Positions 45,406-54,195 of a stretch of 64,000 nucleotides of DNA are shown here, piece after piece. Under the pieces are notes generated by a model that was not told where the DNA came from, made no database searches, and saw nothing but the letters and a program-made list of their open reading frames with translations. A program made the translations under genes and the position numbers. Numbering within the stretch: position 1 is the stretch's first letter; each line of letters opens with the position of its first letter. This DNA comes from Natronoarchaeum philippinense (GTDB lineage: Archaea > Halobacteriota > Halobacteria > Halobacteriales > Natronoarchaeaceae), in NCBI RefSeq assembly GCF_900215575.1, contig NZ_OBEJ01000001.1, positions 882,588 to 946,587 of the forward strand, written 5' to 3'.

Positions 45406-46179
45406 TCAGACGGGGTCGAGCAGGTCCTCGGGCGCGTCGCCGAGCGCGCCGAGCGCGTCGGCCTCGATGTGGTGGAGATCGCCGGGGATCACGAGCAGGT
45501 GCAGCGGGTCGCCGAAGCTCCGCTCGGCGAGGGCGTCGATCCGATCGGCGGCGACGAGCGGGTCGGGACTGCCGGCGCGGGCCACGACGACGCCAAGCTC
45601 CTCGCCGAATTCCTCGGCGAACTGCTCGGCGGCGATGTCAGCGGTCATGTACTCCTCGCGCTCGGCCTTGATGTCGAGGTAGACCAGCGTGTGAAGCCCC
45701 CGCTCGCGGTTCGCGCTGATCGTCTCGACGACGCTGTCGGGGACGCCCTCGGCGCCGTGGGCGTACTCGAACGGCAGGGTCGTCGCCTTGCCGAATCGGT
45801 AGTTCTGCAGCCCGGTCAGGCCGCTGGCGGCCGATTGGGCTGTGACGCCGTGGACGACCTGCGTGTCGATGCCGCGCTCGTGCGCGCGAAGCCGGAGGTC
45901 AACGTGGGTCGTCGAGACCATCGTGTCGCCGGCGGTCAGAAAGACGGCGTCACCCTCCGCGGCGGCGTCGAGGATCGGGTCCGGATCCTGTTCGACGCCC
46001 GCCCGATCGCGGACTTCGATCTCGATGTCGTGGTGCGATTCGAGCTCCTCGACGGTCGCGCCGACGAGCTTGCTGGTGTAGAACTCGGCGAACGCGCGAT
46101 CGGCGTCCCGCAGGGCGTCTCTGCCCTCGACCGTGATCGAGCGCTCGTCGTAGAGTCCGAGCCCGACGAAAGTGAGCAT
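45406..46179 (-). CDS. dphB: Diphthine synthase
   Basis: Uses S-adenosylmethionine to methylate the modified histidine of elongation factor 2 in diphthamide synthesis. It is 257 residues from ATG 46179 (MLTFVGLGLYDERSITVEGR), matching the family N-terminus; the longer in-frame start adds an unlikely leader. Motifs include YTSKLVGAT, DAVFLTAGDTMVSTTHVDLR, VVHGVTAQSAASGLTGLQNY and YLDIKAEREEYMTADIA. It belongs to the tetrapyrrole-methylase fold. Confidence 0.94.
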   Translation of the reverse strand: MLTFVGLGLYDERSITVEGRDALRDADRAFAEFYTSKLVGATVEELESHHDIEIEVRDRAGVEQDPDPILDAAAEGDAVFLTAGDTMVSTTHVDLRLRAHERGIDTQVVHGVTAQSAASGLTGLQNYRFGKATTLPFEYAHGAEGVPDSVVETISANRERGLHTLVYLDIKAEREEYMTADIAAEQFAEEFGEELGVVVARAGSPDPLVAADRIDALAERSFGDPLHLLVIPGDLHHIEADALGALGDAPEDLLDPV

Positions 46180-46226
46180 GCTCCCACTGGGTGCGTGCGA
46201 GTGAAAAGTCGTGCGAGTCGCGCCGG

Positions 46227-47621
46227 TCACTCCGTGGCCACGTCGTCGGGGCCGCCGGCCTGCTGAACCCAGACCGTCTTCCGGTTGACGAACTCCCGGA
46301 TGCCCATGTGGCTCAGCTCCCGGCCGTAGCCCGAGTCCTTGATGCCGCCGAAGGGCAGGCGGGGATCGGACTTGACGAGTTCGTTGACGAACGTCGCCCC
46401 GGCGTCGATCCGGCGCGCGAGGCGCTCGCCGCGCTCTAGGTCTTCAGTCCAGATCGACGCACCCAGTCCGAGATGCGTGTCGTTGGCCAATTCGACCGCC
46501 GCCTCGGCGTCCTCGACGCGGAACAGCGCCGCCGCGGGGCCGAACACCTCCTCGGTCGCCATCGGCGCGTCGCGGGGCACGTCGGTGACGACCGTCGGCG
46601 GGTAGAAGGCGCCCTCGCGGTCCAGCGGTTCGCCGCCACACCGGATCGTCGCGCCGGCGTCGGCGGTGGCCGTGACCTGCTCGTGGAGGTCTTCCATGAG
46701 ATCCTGTCGGGCCTGCGGGCCGACATCCGTCTCCTCTTCCATCGGATCGCCGACCGTGAGCGCCTGCATCTGCTCGACGAAGCGCTCCTCGAACTCGTCG
46801 TACACGTCGTCGTGGACGACGAATCGCTTCGCGGCGATGCAGGACTGGCCGGAGTTGAGCGTCCGCGCCTGCACGCCAGTCTCGATGGCGGCGTCGAGGT
46901 CGGCGTCGTCGAGCACGACGAAGGGATCGCTCCCGCCGAGTTCGAGGACGTGTTTTTTGAGATTTCGGCCGGCACTCGCAGCAACGGCTCGGCCGGCGCC
47001 TTCGCTCCCGGTGAGCGTGACGGCCCGGATCCGGTCGTCGGCAATCACGCCGTCGACCCGGTCGGAGCCGATCAGTAGCGTCGAGAGCGCGCCCTCGGGC
47101 GCGCCCGCCTCGGCGAAGATGTCCTCGATGGCCAGCGCGCAGCCGGGGACGTTCGAGGCGTGCTTGAGCACGCTCGTGTTGCCCGCCGCCAGCGCGGGGG
47201 CGACGAAGCGAAACACCTGCCAGAACGGGAAGTTCCACGGCATGATCGACAGCACCGGCCCGAGGGGTTCGTAGGAGACGAACGTCTTCGATTCGGGCTC
47301 GCTGCCGATCACCTCGTCCTGGAGGTGCTCGTCGGCGCGCTCGGCGTAGTAGTCACAGACCCACGCGCACTTTTCGACCTCCGCGCGGGCTTCGGTGATC
47401 GGTTTTCCCATCTCCGAAGTCATCAACTCGGCGTACTCGTCGGCGCCGTCGCGCAGCACGTCGGCGGCGTCGCTCAGGAGCTCTTGGCGCTGTTCGATGC
47501 TGGTGTCGGCCCACGACGACGCCGTCTCGGCCGCGGCGTCGAGCCGCTGCTCGACATCGTCCTCGTCGTGTGTCTCGTACTCGTCGATCACCTCGCCGGT
47601 GGCAGGGTTGGTGCTTTCCAT
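46227..47621 (-). CDS. NAD(P)-dependent aldehyde dehydrogenase, succinate-semialdehyde type
   Basis: This 464-residue enzyme oxidises an aldehyde, probably succinate semialdehyde. The catalytic Cys lies in NSGQSCIAAKRF and the general base Glu in VLELGGSDPFVVLD; the cofactor-binding segment has LTGSEGAGRAVAA. MPWNFPFWQVFRFVAPALAA is the usual substrate-channel stretch. I start at ATG 47621 (MESTNPATGEVIDEY), five bases after a strong GGAGGAAC Shine-Dalgarno; upstream in-frame codons are not supported. Identity to gabD is by general resemblance. Confidence 0.9.
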   Translation of the reverse strand: MESTNPATGEVIDEYETHDEDDVEQRLDAAAETASSWADTSIEQRQELLSDAADVLRDGADEYAELMTSEMGKPITEARAEVEKCAWVCDYYAERADEHLQDEVIGSEPESKTFVSYEPLGPVLSIMPWNFPFWQVFRFVAPALAAGNTSVLKHASNVPGCALAIEDIFAEAGAPEGALSTLLIGSDRVDGVIADDRIRAVTLTGSEGAGRAVAASAGRNLKKHVLELGGSDPFVVLDDADLDAAIETGVQARTLNSGQSCIAAKRFVVHDDVYDEFEERFVEQMQALTVGDPMEEETDVGPQARQDLMEDLHEQVTATADAGATIRCGGEPLDREGAFYPPTVVTDVPRDAPMATEEVFGPAAALFRVEDAEAAVELANDTHLGLGASIWTEDLERGERLARRIDAGATFVNELVKSDPRLPFGGIKDSGYGRELSHMGIREFVNRKTVWVQQAGGPDDVATE

Positions 47622-47752
47622 ATGGCGTTCCTCCTGTAGTGTTACGCCAGAGAGGACAAACATCTGGGGGGTGACCGACGCGCCAGAGAAGCAGACGGCT
47701 CTGCGAAGGGCGGTGGATTTTTCGAGGTATGGGAAAAACGTGCGCCGCACAG

Positions 47753-47959
47753 ATGTCCGCCGAGAAAGTCTGTCCGGACTGCGAGGAGCCGCTGGTGGAA
47801 ATGGAGTTGCAAGGAACGAGCGCGATGGGTTCGCTCACGATCGTCGCAGAGGCGACAGACGACGGGTTTCTGAGCGGCATCCGGGCCGACGAGATTCTCA
47901 CTCCGGTTCCGTACGTCTGCCCCGAGTGCCGACGAACCCTCGTGTACGCGGAGGAGTAA
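47753..47959 (+). CDS. Small zinc-ribbon protein
   Basis: This ~68-residue protein (MSAEKVCPDCEEPLVEMELQ...) has CPDC and CPEC knuckles about 48 residues apart, probably binding one zinc. The in-frame ATG at 47729 would add MGKTCAAQ; I prefer 47753 because haloarchaeal homologues begin close to the first knuckle. It is divergent from the aldehyde dehydrogenase and convergent with the GlmU-like gene. Function unknown. Confidence 0.6.
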   Translation: MSAEKVCPDCEEPLVEMELQGTSAMGSLTIVAEATDDGFLSGIRADEILTPVPYVCPECRRTLVYAEE

Positions 47960-47998
47960 GCGGCGATTCGAGGTGATCTGAGAGCGCCGTATCGCTTC

Positions 47999-49201
47999 TC
48001 AGACGCCGTCGCCGCGGTCTGACATCACCGACTCGCCGGGCCGCGTCATGGCGCCGACGCCGAGCTTGGTGCCGGCGTTGAGGCTCGTGTTGATGCCGGT
48101 CTTGACGCCGTCGGCCAGCACCGTCCCGAGCTTCCGGCGGCCGGTGTCGACCTGCTCGCCCTTGACGGCCATCCGGACGGACTGGTCGTCGTGGCGGAGG
48201 TTCGCCACCTTGGTACCGGCACCGAGGTTGGCGTCGGCGCCGATGATCGAGTCGCCGACGTACGACAGGTGGCCGGCGCTGGCGCCGGAGAGCAGGATCG
48301 AGTTTTTCACCTCGACCCCGTTGCCGACGCGGGCGTCGGGACCGATCACGGTCGCGCCCCGGACGTAGGCGTTGGGGCCGACATCGGCGCCCGATTGGAC
48401 GAGAACGGGGCCTTCGACGTACGCGCCCGACCGGACGCGGGCGCCCTCCTCGACGACCACGTCGCCTTTCAGCGTTGCGCCGTCTTCGATCTCACCGTCG
48501 AGTCGGCGCGAGCAGTTGGCCAGCAGATGCTCGTTGGCGTCGAGCACTTCCCACGGCCGGCCCACGTCGAGCCACTCGCCCTCGTGCTCTGCGGCGACGA
48601 CGCGGTCGCCGTCCTCGATCAGCATCTCGATCGAGTCGGTGATCTCGTACTCGCCGCGTTCGCTCCTGCCTGTGCGATCGATGTACTCGAAGATGGCCGG
48701 ATCGAAGGCATACAGGCCGAGATTCGCCAGATTCGACGGCGGGTCGTCGGGCTTCTCGGCGATGCCGACGACGCGCTCGCCGTCGCGCTCGACGACGCCG
48801 TAGGATCGGGGGTCCTCGACGCGCATCGTCGCCATCGCGGTGCCGTCGGCGGCCGCGAGCTTGGCGACCAGTCCGTCGTCGATGACGACATCGCCGTTGA
48901 GCGCGAGAAAGCGCTCGTCGACGTACTCGTCGGCCCGGCCGATGGCGTGGGCCGTCCCGCGCTGTTCTTCTTGGTCGACGTACGTGATCGGCTTGCCTCT
49001 GTGAGAGTCGCCGAGGTGGTCGCTGATCGCGTCGGCGCGATAGCCCACGACGAGCACGTAGCCGTCGACGTACTCGGCGGCGGCGTCGAGGACGTGCTCG
49101 ACCAGCGGCTTTCCGGCGACAGGAACCATCGGCTTGGGTCGCGTCGCCGTCAGCGGGCGCATGCGCGTCCCCTCGCCGGCCGCGAGGACGACCGCTTTCA
49201 C
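47999..49201 (-). CDS. Bifunctional sugar-1-phosphate nucleotidylyltransferase/acetyltransferase (GlmU-like)
   Basis: A 400-residue protein. The N-terminal nucleotidylyltransferase domain has LAAGEGTRMRPLTATRPKPM (residues 7-26) and LNGDVVIDD, then GEWLDVGRPWEVLDANEHLL. The C-terminal left-handed beta-helix (~250-400) has hexapeptide repeats (DGATLKGDVVVEEGARV; DVGPNAYVRGATVIG). The fusion matches archaeal enzymes that make UDP-N-acetylglucosamine or related nucleotide sugars for S-layer glycosylation. It is divergent from the aglJ-like gene, consistent with that pathway. Confidence 0.88.
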   Translation of the reverse strand: MKAVVLAAGEGTRMRPLTATRPKPMVPVAGKPLVEHVLDAAAEYVDGYVLVVGYRADAISDHLGDSHRGKPITYVDQEEQRGTAHAIGRADEYVDERFLALNGDVVIDDGLVAKLAAADGTAMATMRVEDPRSYGVVERDGERVVGIAEKPDDPPSNLANLGLYAFDPAIFEYIDRTGRSERGEYEITDSIEMLIEDGDRVVAAEHEGEWLDVGRPWEVLDANEHLLANCSRRLDGEIEDGATLKGDVVVEEGARVRSGAYVEGPVLVQSGADVGPNAYVRGATVIGPDARVGNGVEVKNSILLSGASAGHLSYVGDSIIGADANLGAGTKVANLRHDDQSVRMAVKGEQVDTGRRKLGTVLADGVKTGINTSLNAGTKLGVGAMTRPGESVMSDRGDGV

Positions 49202-49409
49202 GACGCTGACACCTCCGACAGCTCCGTGCCGCGACGCTCCGATCGCCGCCGACCCGGCTTCGTTCCCGTTGCACTGCGGACGGTCAGTAGCGTTGTCACA
49301 GGCCCCACTTCGAGAGCCGGGTTGAATACCTTGGCGTGTAACAGGTCACTTCCGTCGGTGGTAGGGAACCAATAACGCTTTTGCACCCGTGGCGTCCAAT
49401 CCGGGTACG

Positions 49410-50336
49410 ATGGCCGAGACGGACGTCTGCGTCGTGATCCCGACGCTGGACGAAGCCGCGACGATTGGCGACGTGATCGAGGAGTTCCACGAGCGGGGAT
49501 ACGAGAACGTCCTCGTGGTCGACGGCGGGTCCAGCGACGGCACCCGCGAGATCGCCGAGGACAGCGGCGCGCGGGTGTTCGTCCAGTCCGGTTCGGGAAA
49601 AGGGCAGGCGGTGCGCGAGGCGCTGACTCGGATCGACGCCGAGTACGTGCTGATGCTCGACGGCGACGGCACCTATCGGCCCGGCGACGCCGAGGCCCTG
49701 CTCGAACCGCTCTGGGAGGGCCGCGCCGAGCACGTGATCGGCGACCGCTTCGCCGAGATGCATCCCGACGCGATGTCGCGGCTCAACCGGTTCGGAAACG
49801 GGATCATCAACCGCGCGTTCGGCGTCGTCCACCACCGCGATCTGGGCGACATCCTCAGCGGGTATCGGGCGTTCACGCTGTCCTCGACCGAACATCTCGA
49901 TCTGACCGCCGACGGGTTCGGTATCGAGACCGAGTTCTCCGTCGAGTGCGTCCGTCACGGGATCGACACGGAAGTCGTCCCGATCCACTACGACCCCCGG
50001 CCGGACGGCTCGGAGACGAACCTCCACCCGATCCGGGACGGCGCGACGATCATGCTGACGCTGTACCGGTTGGCGAAGATGAACAACCCGCTATTTTACT
50101 ACGGCAGCATCGGCGTCGCCGCGATCCTGACCGGGATGCTGGTTGCGGTGTGGGTCGCCTATCGGTGGTTCGTCGTCGGCATCAGCCACGAGGTCATGGC
50201 GATGCTGTCGGGCTTTGGCGTGTTGCTCGGCGTGCAACTGCTCATGTTCGGCGTCCTCTCGGATATGATCGTCACGCTCCACCGCGAGCAGCGCCAGCGC
50301 CTCGAACGGACCACGAACGGGCGCGACGAGGACTGA
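49410..50336 (+). CDS. aglJ: AglJ-like dolichol-phosphate glycosyltransferase
   Basis: This 308-residue GT2 enzyme would add the first sugar to dolichol phosphate in archaeal N-glycosylation. The Rossmann-like start is VCVVIPTLDEAATIGDVIEE, with VVDGGSSDGT, the metal-binding DGDGTY and LGDILSGYRAF. Two C-terminal membrane helices (GSIGVAAILTGMLVAVWVAY and MLSGFGVLLGVQLLMFGVL) anchor it. I use ATG 49410; an upstream GTG at 49389 is also possible. It is divergent from the GlmU-like nucleotide-sugar enzyme, which could supply its donor. Confidence 0.85.
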   Translation: MAETDVCVVIPTLDEAATIGDVIEEFHERGYENVLVVDGGSSDGTREIAEDSGARVFVQSGSGKGQAVREALTRIDAEYVLMLDGDGTYRPGDAEALLEPLWEGRAEHVIGDRFAEMHPDAMSRLNRFGNGIINRAFGVVHHRDLGDILSGYRAFTLSSTEHLDLTADGFGIETEFSVECVRHGIDTEVVPIHYDPRPDGSETNLHPIRDGATIMLTLYRLAKMNNPLFYYGSIGVAAILTGMLVAVWVAYRWFVVGISHEVMAMLSGFGVLLGVQLLMFGVLSDMIVTLHREQRQRLERTTNGRDED

Positions 50337-50377
50337 TAGGCCGCACGACCGCAGCGGGAGGATGGCGCGGCGCGGCG

Positions 50378-50701
50378 TCAGAACGGCAGAATAGCGCGCA
50401 GTTGGCCGAGCATGCCGGTGTCGGCGCGTCGGGCGTCGAACACGGGATAGAGCGCATCGAGCAGTTCGTTCTGCGAGTCGTACTCCGATTCGTCGACGGC
50501 CGCGAGCGCCTCCTCGATGGCGATGGTCCGGCCACGGGCGTCGTAGGGAATCTCCGCGCCAGCGAGCGCCTGCCGGATCTCTTCGTCGGTCGCGGGGAAC
50601 CTGACATCGGCGTCGTCGAGACGCGCGTCGAGGGTCGCGATGCCGAACGCGATCGTCTCGGGCTCGTCGCCGTCGTCGCCGGTCGGTGGGCGGGCTGCCA
50701 T
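50378..50701 (-). CDS. DUF5789-like haloarchaeal protein
   Basis: A 107-residue acidic protein (MAARPPTGDDGDEPETIAFG...) with repeated short helices (TDEEIRQALAGAEIPYDARG; TIAIEEALAAVDESEYDSQN). The pattern fits DUF5789, a haloarchaeal-only family of unknown role. It converges on aglJ and is divergent from an RHH regulator. Confidence 0.65.
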   Translation of the reverse strand: MAARPPTGDDGDEPETIAFGIATLDARLDDADVRFPATDEEIRQALAGAEIPYDARGRTIAIEEALAAVDESEYDSQNELLDALYPVFDARRADTGMLGQLRAILPF

Positions 50702-50821
50702 AGTCGAGACGAGGCGGCTCCCCGCTCATCAACGCTGTGTTTCGGACGGGCGCGACGGCGTCGAGGATCGGCGAAAATTCCGTTCGCAAGGCCTTTCGTG
50801 ATCGCCGACCCAGCCATCGGC

Positions 50822-51031
50822 ATGACCGAGTACACGACGGTTTCGATCCCGAAGGATCTCGCCGATCGAGTCGAGGAGACGATCGACGGGACGAGCTTCT
50901 CGTCGACGAGCGATCTGGTCCGATTCTTGCTGCGCAGCATCGTCATCCAGCACCAACAGGAAGGCGAACTGACCGAGGCAGAGTTCGAAGAGATCACCGA
51001 CCAGCTCCGCGAGCTGGGCTACATCGACTGA
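50822..51031 (+). CDS. Ribbon-helix-helix (CopG-like) regulator
   Basis: A 69-residue protein (MTEYTTVSIPKDLADRVEET...) with the RHH pattern: a short beta strand TTVSIP, helix KDLADRVEETI and helix STSDLVRFLLRSIVIQHQ, followed by an acidic tail. It probably binds DNA as a dimer; targets are unknown. Its stop codon (51029-51031) abuts the stop of the convergent gene at 51032 with no spacer. Confidence 0.75.
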   Translation: MTEYTTVSIPKDLADRVEETIDGTSFSSTSDLVRFLLRSIVIQHQQEGELTEAEFEEITDQLRELGYID

Positions 51032-51466
51032 TCAGTTCTCGAAGTCGTCGAGGTCGTCGACCGGCGGCGCGGCGTCGAGCACGACCAGCGACCGGCGTCG
51101 CCCGCGGCGGTCGAACGCGGCGACGGCGTCGCGGTCCCACGGGGGGATCGCGACGAGCACCACCTCGTGGAGATCATCTTCTTTCGTCACGTCGAGGCGA
51201 CCGAGCGGGTGCGAGACGAACCGCCCCTGCGTCTGATGGGGTGGTGTCGTGACATCCATTCCGAAGACGGCGTTGACCGAGCGGTGCTGGCGAGGAACGA
51301 ACAGATCCGTAAAGACCGGCGTCTCGGGGTCGAGATCGACGCCGCCGTCGAGATCACTAGCGGGCGTCACGGCGAGCGCGGCGCTAACTCGATCGGGGTC
51401 GTCTCCGGCGGCGAGATCGAGCAGTGCGTCGAGCAGCCCCTCCGTGACGTACACATCGGTCGGCAC
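51032..51466 (-). CDS. Conserved haloarchaeal protein of unknown function
   Basis: This 144-residue soluble protein has a distinctive core: TPVFTDLFVPRQHRSVNAVF, GRFVSHPLGRLDVTKEDDLH and VVLVAIPPWDRDAVAAFDRR. I recall similar proteins across haloarchaea, without a named domain. The layout of beta strands around VYVTEGLLDALLDLA and a SHP-type loop loosely suggests a JAMM-like fold, but the metal-binding HxH motif is absent. It is directly tail-to-tail with the RHH gene. Confidence 0.6.
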   Translation of the reverse strand: MPTDVYVTEGLLDALLDLAAGDDPDRVSAALAVTPASDLDGGVDLDPETPVFTDLFVPRQHRSVNAVFGMDVTTPPHQTQGRFVSHPLGRLDVTKEDDLHEVVLVAIPPWDRDAVAAFDRRGRRRSLVVLDAAPPVDDLDDFEN

Positions 51467-51544
51467 GTGCCAGGAACTACCGGCGGGGGAGGGTTAATCG
51501 TATCGAACGGGGAACCGTGGCGGCGCGGCGCTAGGGACGAACGC

Positions 51545-52252
51545 TCAGACCGGCAAGAAATCGCGTAGCGTCCCGACGTACAGCCGCGGGGAGCGGCGCC
51601 GAGCGCCGGCGAGTGCGTCGTCGAGGGCGCGTTTGGGGTCGTCGACGACCGGCGCGCCGTGGCCCACGACGATGCGCTCGGGCGAGAGGCCGCCGAGCGA
51701 TCCGCGGGGCGGGAGCAGCCGCAGCATCGGGTGGACGCCGAGGCGCTCGTCGCCGGCGAGGAAGTAGTCGACCGCACCGAGCGCCTCGGGGACGACGAGC
51801 GTCCCGTCGGCGGGGGAAAACAACGCGACCTCGGTCCAGAACCCCCGATCGAGTACGCGGATCGACCGGTAGCCGGTATCGGCCAGTTCGGCGTCGAACC
51901 GCTCGACATCGGCGTCGATCTCGGCGGCCACGTCGTCCATCGTCGCGTGGACGTACACCGGAACGTCGTGGCGCCGCGCGACGGCCGCCGAATCGCGCTT
52001 GTGGCGGTCAAGCAGGATAACGACGCCGGCGATCCGACCGGGATCTGCGATCGTCTCGTCGAGATCGACGGTGTCGACGGGATCGACCAGCCACACGTCG
52101 GGTTCGTCGTCTTCGTCCTCGTGGGGGCCATCGACGACCAGCGCGTGGCTGGCTCGCTGCATCGTCTCGTCGGGATGGGCGATCCACGTCAGCCCGCCCT
52201 CCCAGCGGATCGTCTCGCTGTCGTCGGCCACGCCCGAGCCTTTCATCGGCAT
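51545..52252 (-). CDS. Degenerate MBL-fold-like protein
   Basis: This ~235-residue protein has the strand order of MBL-fold proteins (TWIAHPDETMQRASHALVVD, then DVWLVDPVD, GVVILLDRHKRDSAAVARRH, LSPERIVVGHGAPVVDDP). The zinc-binding HxHxDH is replaced by DRHKRDS, so canonical metal chemistry is doubtful; GHGAPV is kept. A TATA-like element (52273-52280) is 25 nt before the ATG at 52252, so I choose that leaderless start over the ATG at 52273, which lies in the TATA box. Divergent from the VOC gene. Confidence 0.62.
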   Translation of the reverse strand: MPMKGSGVADDSETIRWEGGLTWIAHPDETMQRASHALVVDGPHEDEDDEPDVWLVDPVDTVDLDETIADPGRIAGVVILLDRHKRDSAAVARRHDVPVYVHATMDDVAAEIDADVERFDAELADTGYRSIRVLDRGFWTEVALFSPADGTLVVPEALGAVDYFLAGDERLGVHPMLRLLPPRGSLGGLSPERIVVGHGAPVVDDPKRALDDALAGARRRSPRLYVGTLRDFLPV

Positions 52253-52272
52253 GTGCCGAACGAGGGGCGCCA

Positions 52273-52280
52273 TTTAAATA
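52273..52280 (-). promoter_or_regulatory. TATA box for the MBL-like gene
   Basis: On the minus strand TATTTAAA lies about 25 nt upstream of the ATG at 52252, which decides that start. Confidence 0.45.
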
Positions 52281-52327
52281 AAGCCCGTCCCCCCGGCCAA
52301 TTTGACGCCGCGGCGCGTACTGCCGAT

Positions 52328-53020
52328 ATGCTCACCGCGCTGTCACACCTAGCGCTGGAAGCCAAGCATCTCGCTCCGGTGCGCGAGTTCTACGAAGACA
52401 CGCTCGATCTCGACGTGGTCGACGAGCGGGACGAGGAAGTGACGTTCGCGGCCGGCGAGTCGCGGCTCGTCGTCCGGCGGCCCTCGGGCGTCCCGCGGGG
52501 CGGGCTTCACACCCACTTCGCATTCTCGATCCCGGACGCCGAGTACGACGACTGGTGGGACCGACTCGCGGCGACCCACGAGCTAGAGGAGCACACCTTC
52601 GGCTCGGCGTCGTCGCTGTACTGCTACGACCCGGCGGGCAACTGCGTCGAGTTAGGTCAATCCGAGGTCGAGGGGCCGGGGATCGACGGCATCTTCGAGG
52701 TCGTGCTCGAAGTGGCGGACCTCGATCGGGCGCTCGAATTCTACGAGGCGCTGGGGTTCTCGGTGGTCGATCTCGGGACGGATCGGCGTCGCGTCCGGCT
52801 CTCGGGACCGGTGGATCTGGAGCTTTGGGAGCCACAGCTCGGACTCGCAGACGCCCGCGGCGGCGTCCACGTCGATCTCGGCTTCACCGCGTCGGATGTC
52901 GACGCCGCCGTCGAAGCGGTCGCGGATCGGGCCTGTCGAGTCCAGCGTCGCGGCGAGGTCGGCGTCGTCCGTGATCCCGACGGACACGTCGTGACGATAA
53001 CTCCCGAACGGGATCGGTAG
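52328..53020 (+). CDS. VOC/glyoxalase-bleomycin-resistance family protein
   Basis: This 230-residue protein consists of two VOC modules. The first has LSHLALEAKHLAPVREFYED and HTHFAFSIPDAEYDDW, with CYDPAGNCVELGQ; the second has IFEVVLEVADLDRALEFYEA, VHVDLGFTASDVDAAVEAVA and VVRDPDGHVVTITPERD. Such paired modules make one metal-binding domain, used in glyoxalases and ring-cleaving dioxygenases. Putative metal ligands are the early His of SHLALEA and the Glu of CVELG. Substrate unknown. Confidence 0.82.
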   Translation: MLTALSHLALEAKHLAPVREFYEDTLDLDVVDERDEEVTFAAGESRLVVRRPSGVPRGGLHTHFAFSIPDAEYDDWWDRLAATHELEEHTFGSASSLYCYDPAGNCVELGQSEVEGPGIDGIFEVVLEVADLDRALEFYEALGFSVVDLGTDRRRVRLSGPVDLELWEPQLGLADARGGVHVDLGFTASDVDAAVEAVADRACRVQRRGEVGVVRDPDGHVVTITPERDR

Positions 53021-53028
53021 AAGTGCGG

Positions 53029-53328
53029 TTACAGCCGGTCGGTGTCGATCGAGACGCCGGGCGGCGAGACGATCAAGAAGCCGCGGAAGTGAACGAGTTC
53101 GCCGCCGCCGTCGCGGACGCCGCGGGCGAAGCCGGCTGCCAGTTCGTTGATGTCTCCCTCGACGGCGAGCACGAGAACGTTCCCGGCAAGCACCGTCCGG
53201 GACCACTCCTCGGGATCGGTCGTGCCGTCGAGCACGCCGAGCACTACCTCGCCCCCGATCGGCTCGTCCTCGTCGTCCTCCTCGATCTGATCCTCGACGG
53301 CGCCGAGATCGAGGCTGAAGTCGGTCAT
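53029..53328 (-). CDS. DUF5779-like haloarchaeal protein
   Basis: This 99-residue acidic protein starts at ATG 53328 (MTDFSLDLGAVEDQIEEDDE). The core VVLGVLDGTTDPEEWSRTVL, LVLAVEGDINELAAGFARGV and GFLIVSPPGVSIDTDRL matches my recollection of the haloarchaeal DUF5779 family. No function is known. It converges with the VOC gene, eight bases between stops. Confidence 0.68.
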   Translation of the reverse strand: MTDFSLDLGAVEDQIEEDDEDEPIGGEVVLGVLDGTTDPEEWSRTVLAGNVLVLAVEGDINELAAGFARGVRDGGGELVHFRGFLIVSPPGVSIDTDRL

Positions 53329-53433
53329 ACCCCACCCCACGGAACCCCCCGGCAAAAATCCTTCTCAGTCCGGTTCGAGGGCGTTCGGTCTAAGAGTAGT
53401 CGAAAATCCGACGGCTGGGAGACAGCCCGCCGA

Positions 53434-53889
53434 TCAGTCCTGCACGTACTCCTTCCGGAACCCGCGGAACTCGGTTCGGTGGGCCTCCTCGTCGGTCAGC
53501 AGCGTCACCGCGATGTCCTCGGTCACGAGGTCGTCGTTCTCCTCGGCGGCCTTCGCGAGCTGTTTGTACGTCTCGATGGCGTCGTCCTCGGCCTCGATGA
53601 CGCCCTCGATCACCGAGGGAACGTCGGTCGTGTCCTCGGGCGGCTGAAGGGACTCCTGACTGGCCTCGAACTCCATCGACCCCGGCGGCTGCTCGTCGAG
53701 TTGCTTGAGCCGCTCGGCGAGCATCTGCGCGTGGTTGAGTTCTTCCTGTACGTCGGCTTCCAAGCTATTCTTGATCTCCTCGGCGCGGACGCCGTCGAGA
53801 ACGACGGCGTTCGACAGGTAGTTCATCACGGTCTCGATCTCGTCGCTGTAGGCCTCTTTGAGCAGTCGGGTTACCTCGTCGTCAGACAT
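53434..53889 (-). CDS. Ferritin-like domain protein
   Basis: A 151-residue four-helix-bundle protein (MSDDEVTRLLKEAYSDEIET...). It keeps paired carboxylate/histidine motifs of diiron ferritin-like proteins: Glu17/Glu19 in helix 1, Glu50-x2-His53 (EELNHAQ), Glu105 in helix 3 and Glu134-x2-His137 (EEAHRTEF). It is of the bacterioferritin/rubrerythrin/DPS-like type and may store iron or defend against oxidants. Start at ATG 53889; the upstream in-frame extension is not protein-like. Its upstream region runs toward leuA. Confidence 0.78.
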   Translation of the reverse strand: MSDDEVTRLLKEAYSDEIETVMNYLSNAVVLDGVRAEEIKNSLEADVQEELNHAQMLAERLKQLDEQPPGSMEFEASQESLQPPEDTTDVPSVIEGVIEAEDDAIETYKQLAKAAEENDDLVTEDIAVTLLTDEEAHRTEFRGFRKEYVQD

Positions 53890-54195
53890 AGCAGGCCGAG
53901 ATACGGTCGGCCGGTAGATAGGTCTGGTGCCGAAGTAGCAAACCGAGGGCCGGAGAGCGACCGCGCGCGAGCGTCCGAAGCGGGGGAGGAGGTGCGGCGG
54001 AAGGGCAAAAAAGGGCGTCCGAGCACCGTGTGTGACTAACCAGCATCCGAACATGCAAATGTCTACTAGGAGTCATAGGCCGTTGAAGTGCGGCGATTCG
54101 GCGAGGCGGCCTGTCAATCGTGAACGTCATCTCGCCCGAAGCGTCTGTCCTAAAGACAGTTTTATATATGGAGAAGCGACTGTGATGTAGATACC
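53890..54195. other. Intergenic region between ferritin-like gene and leuA
   Basis: This 306-bp divergent gap has no convincing gene. It carries the ferritin-like gene's upstream sequence on the left and the leuA promoter on the right, including the dyad and TATA box listed separately. A purine-rich stretch around 53980-54015 is unremarkable. Confidence 0.5.
54145..54169 (+). promoter_or_regulatory. leuA promoter: dyad plus TATA box
   Basis: A perfect dyad CTGTC-CTAAA-GACAG (54145-54159) abuts a strong TATA-like TTTTATATAT (54160-54169), 27-31 nt before the ATG at 54196. A regulator bound to the dyad would sit on the TFB-recognition side of TATA. Leucine- or Lrp-type control is possible but inferred. 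Confidence 0.55.
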
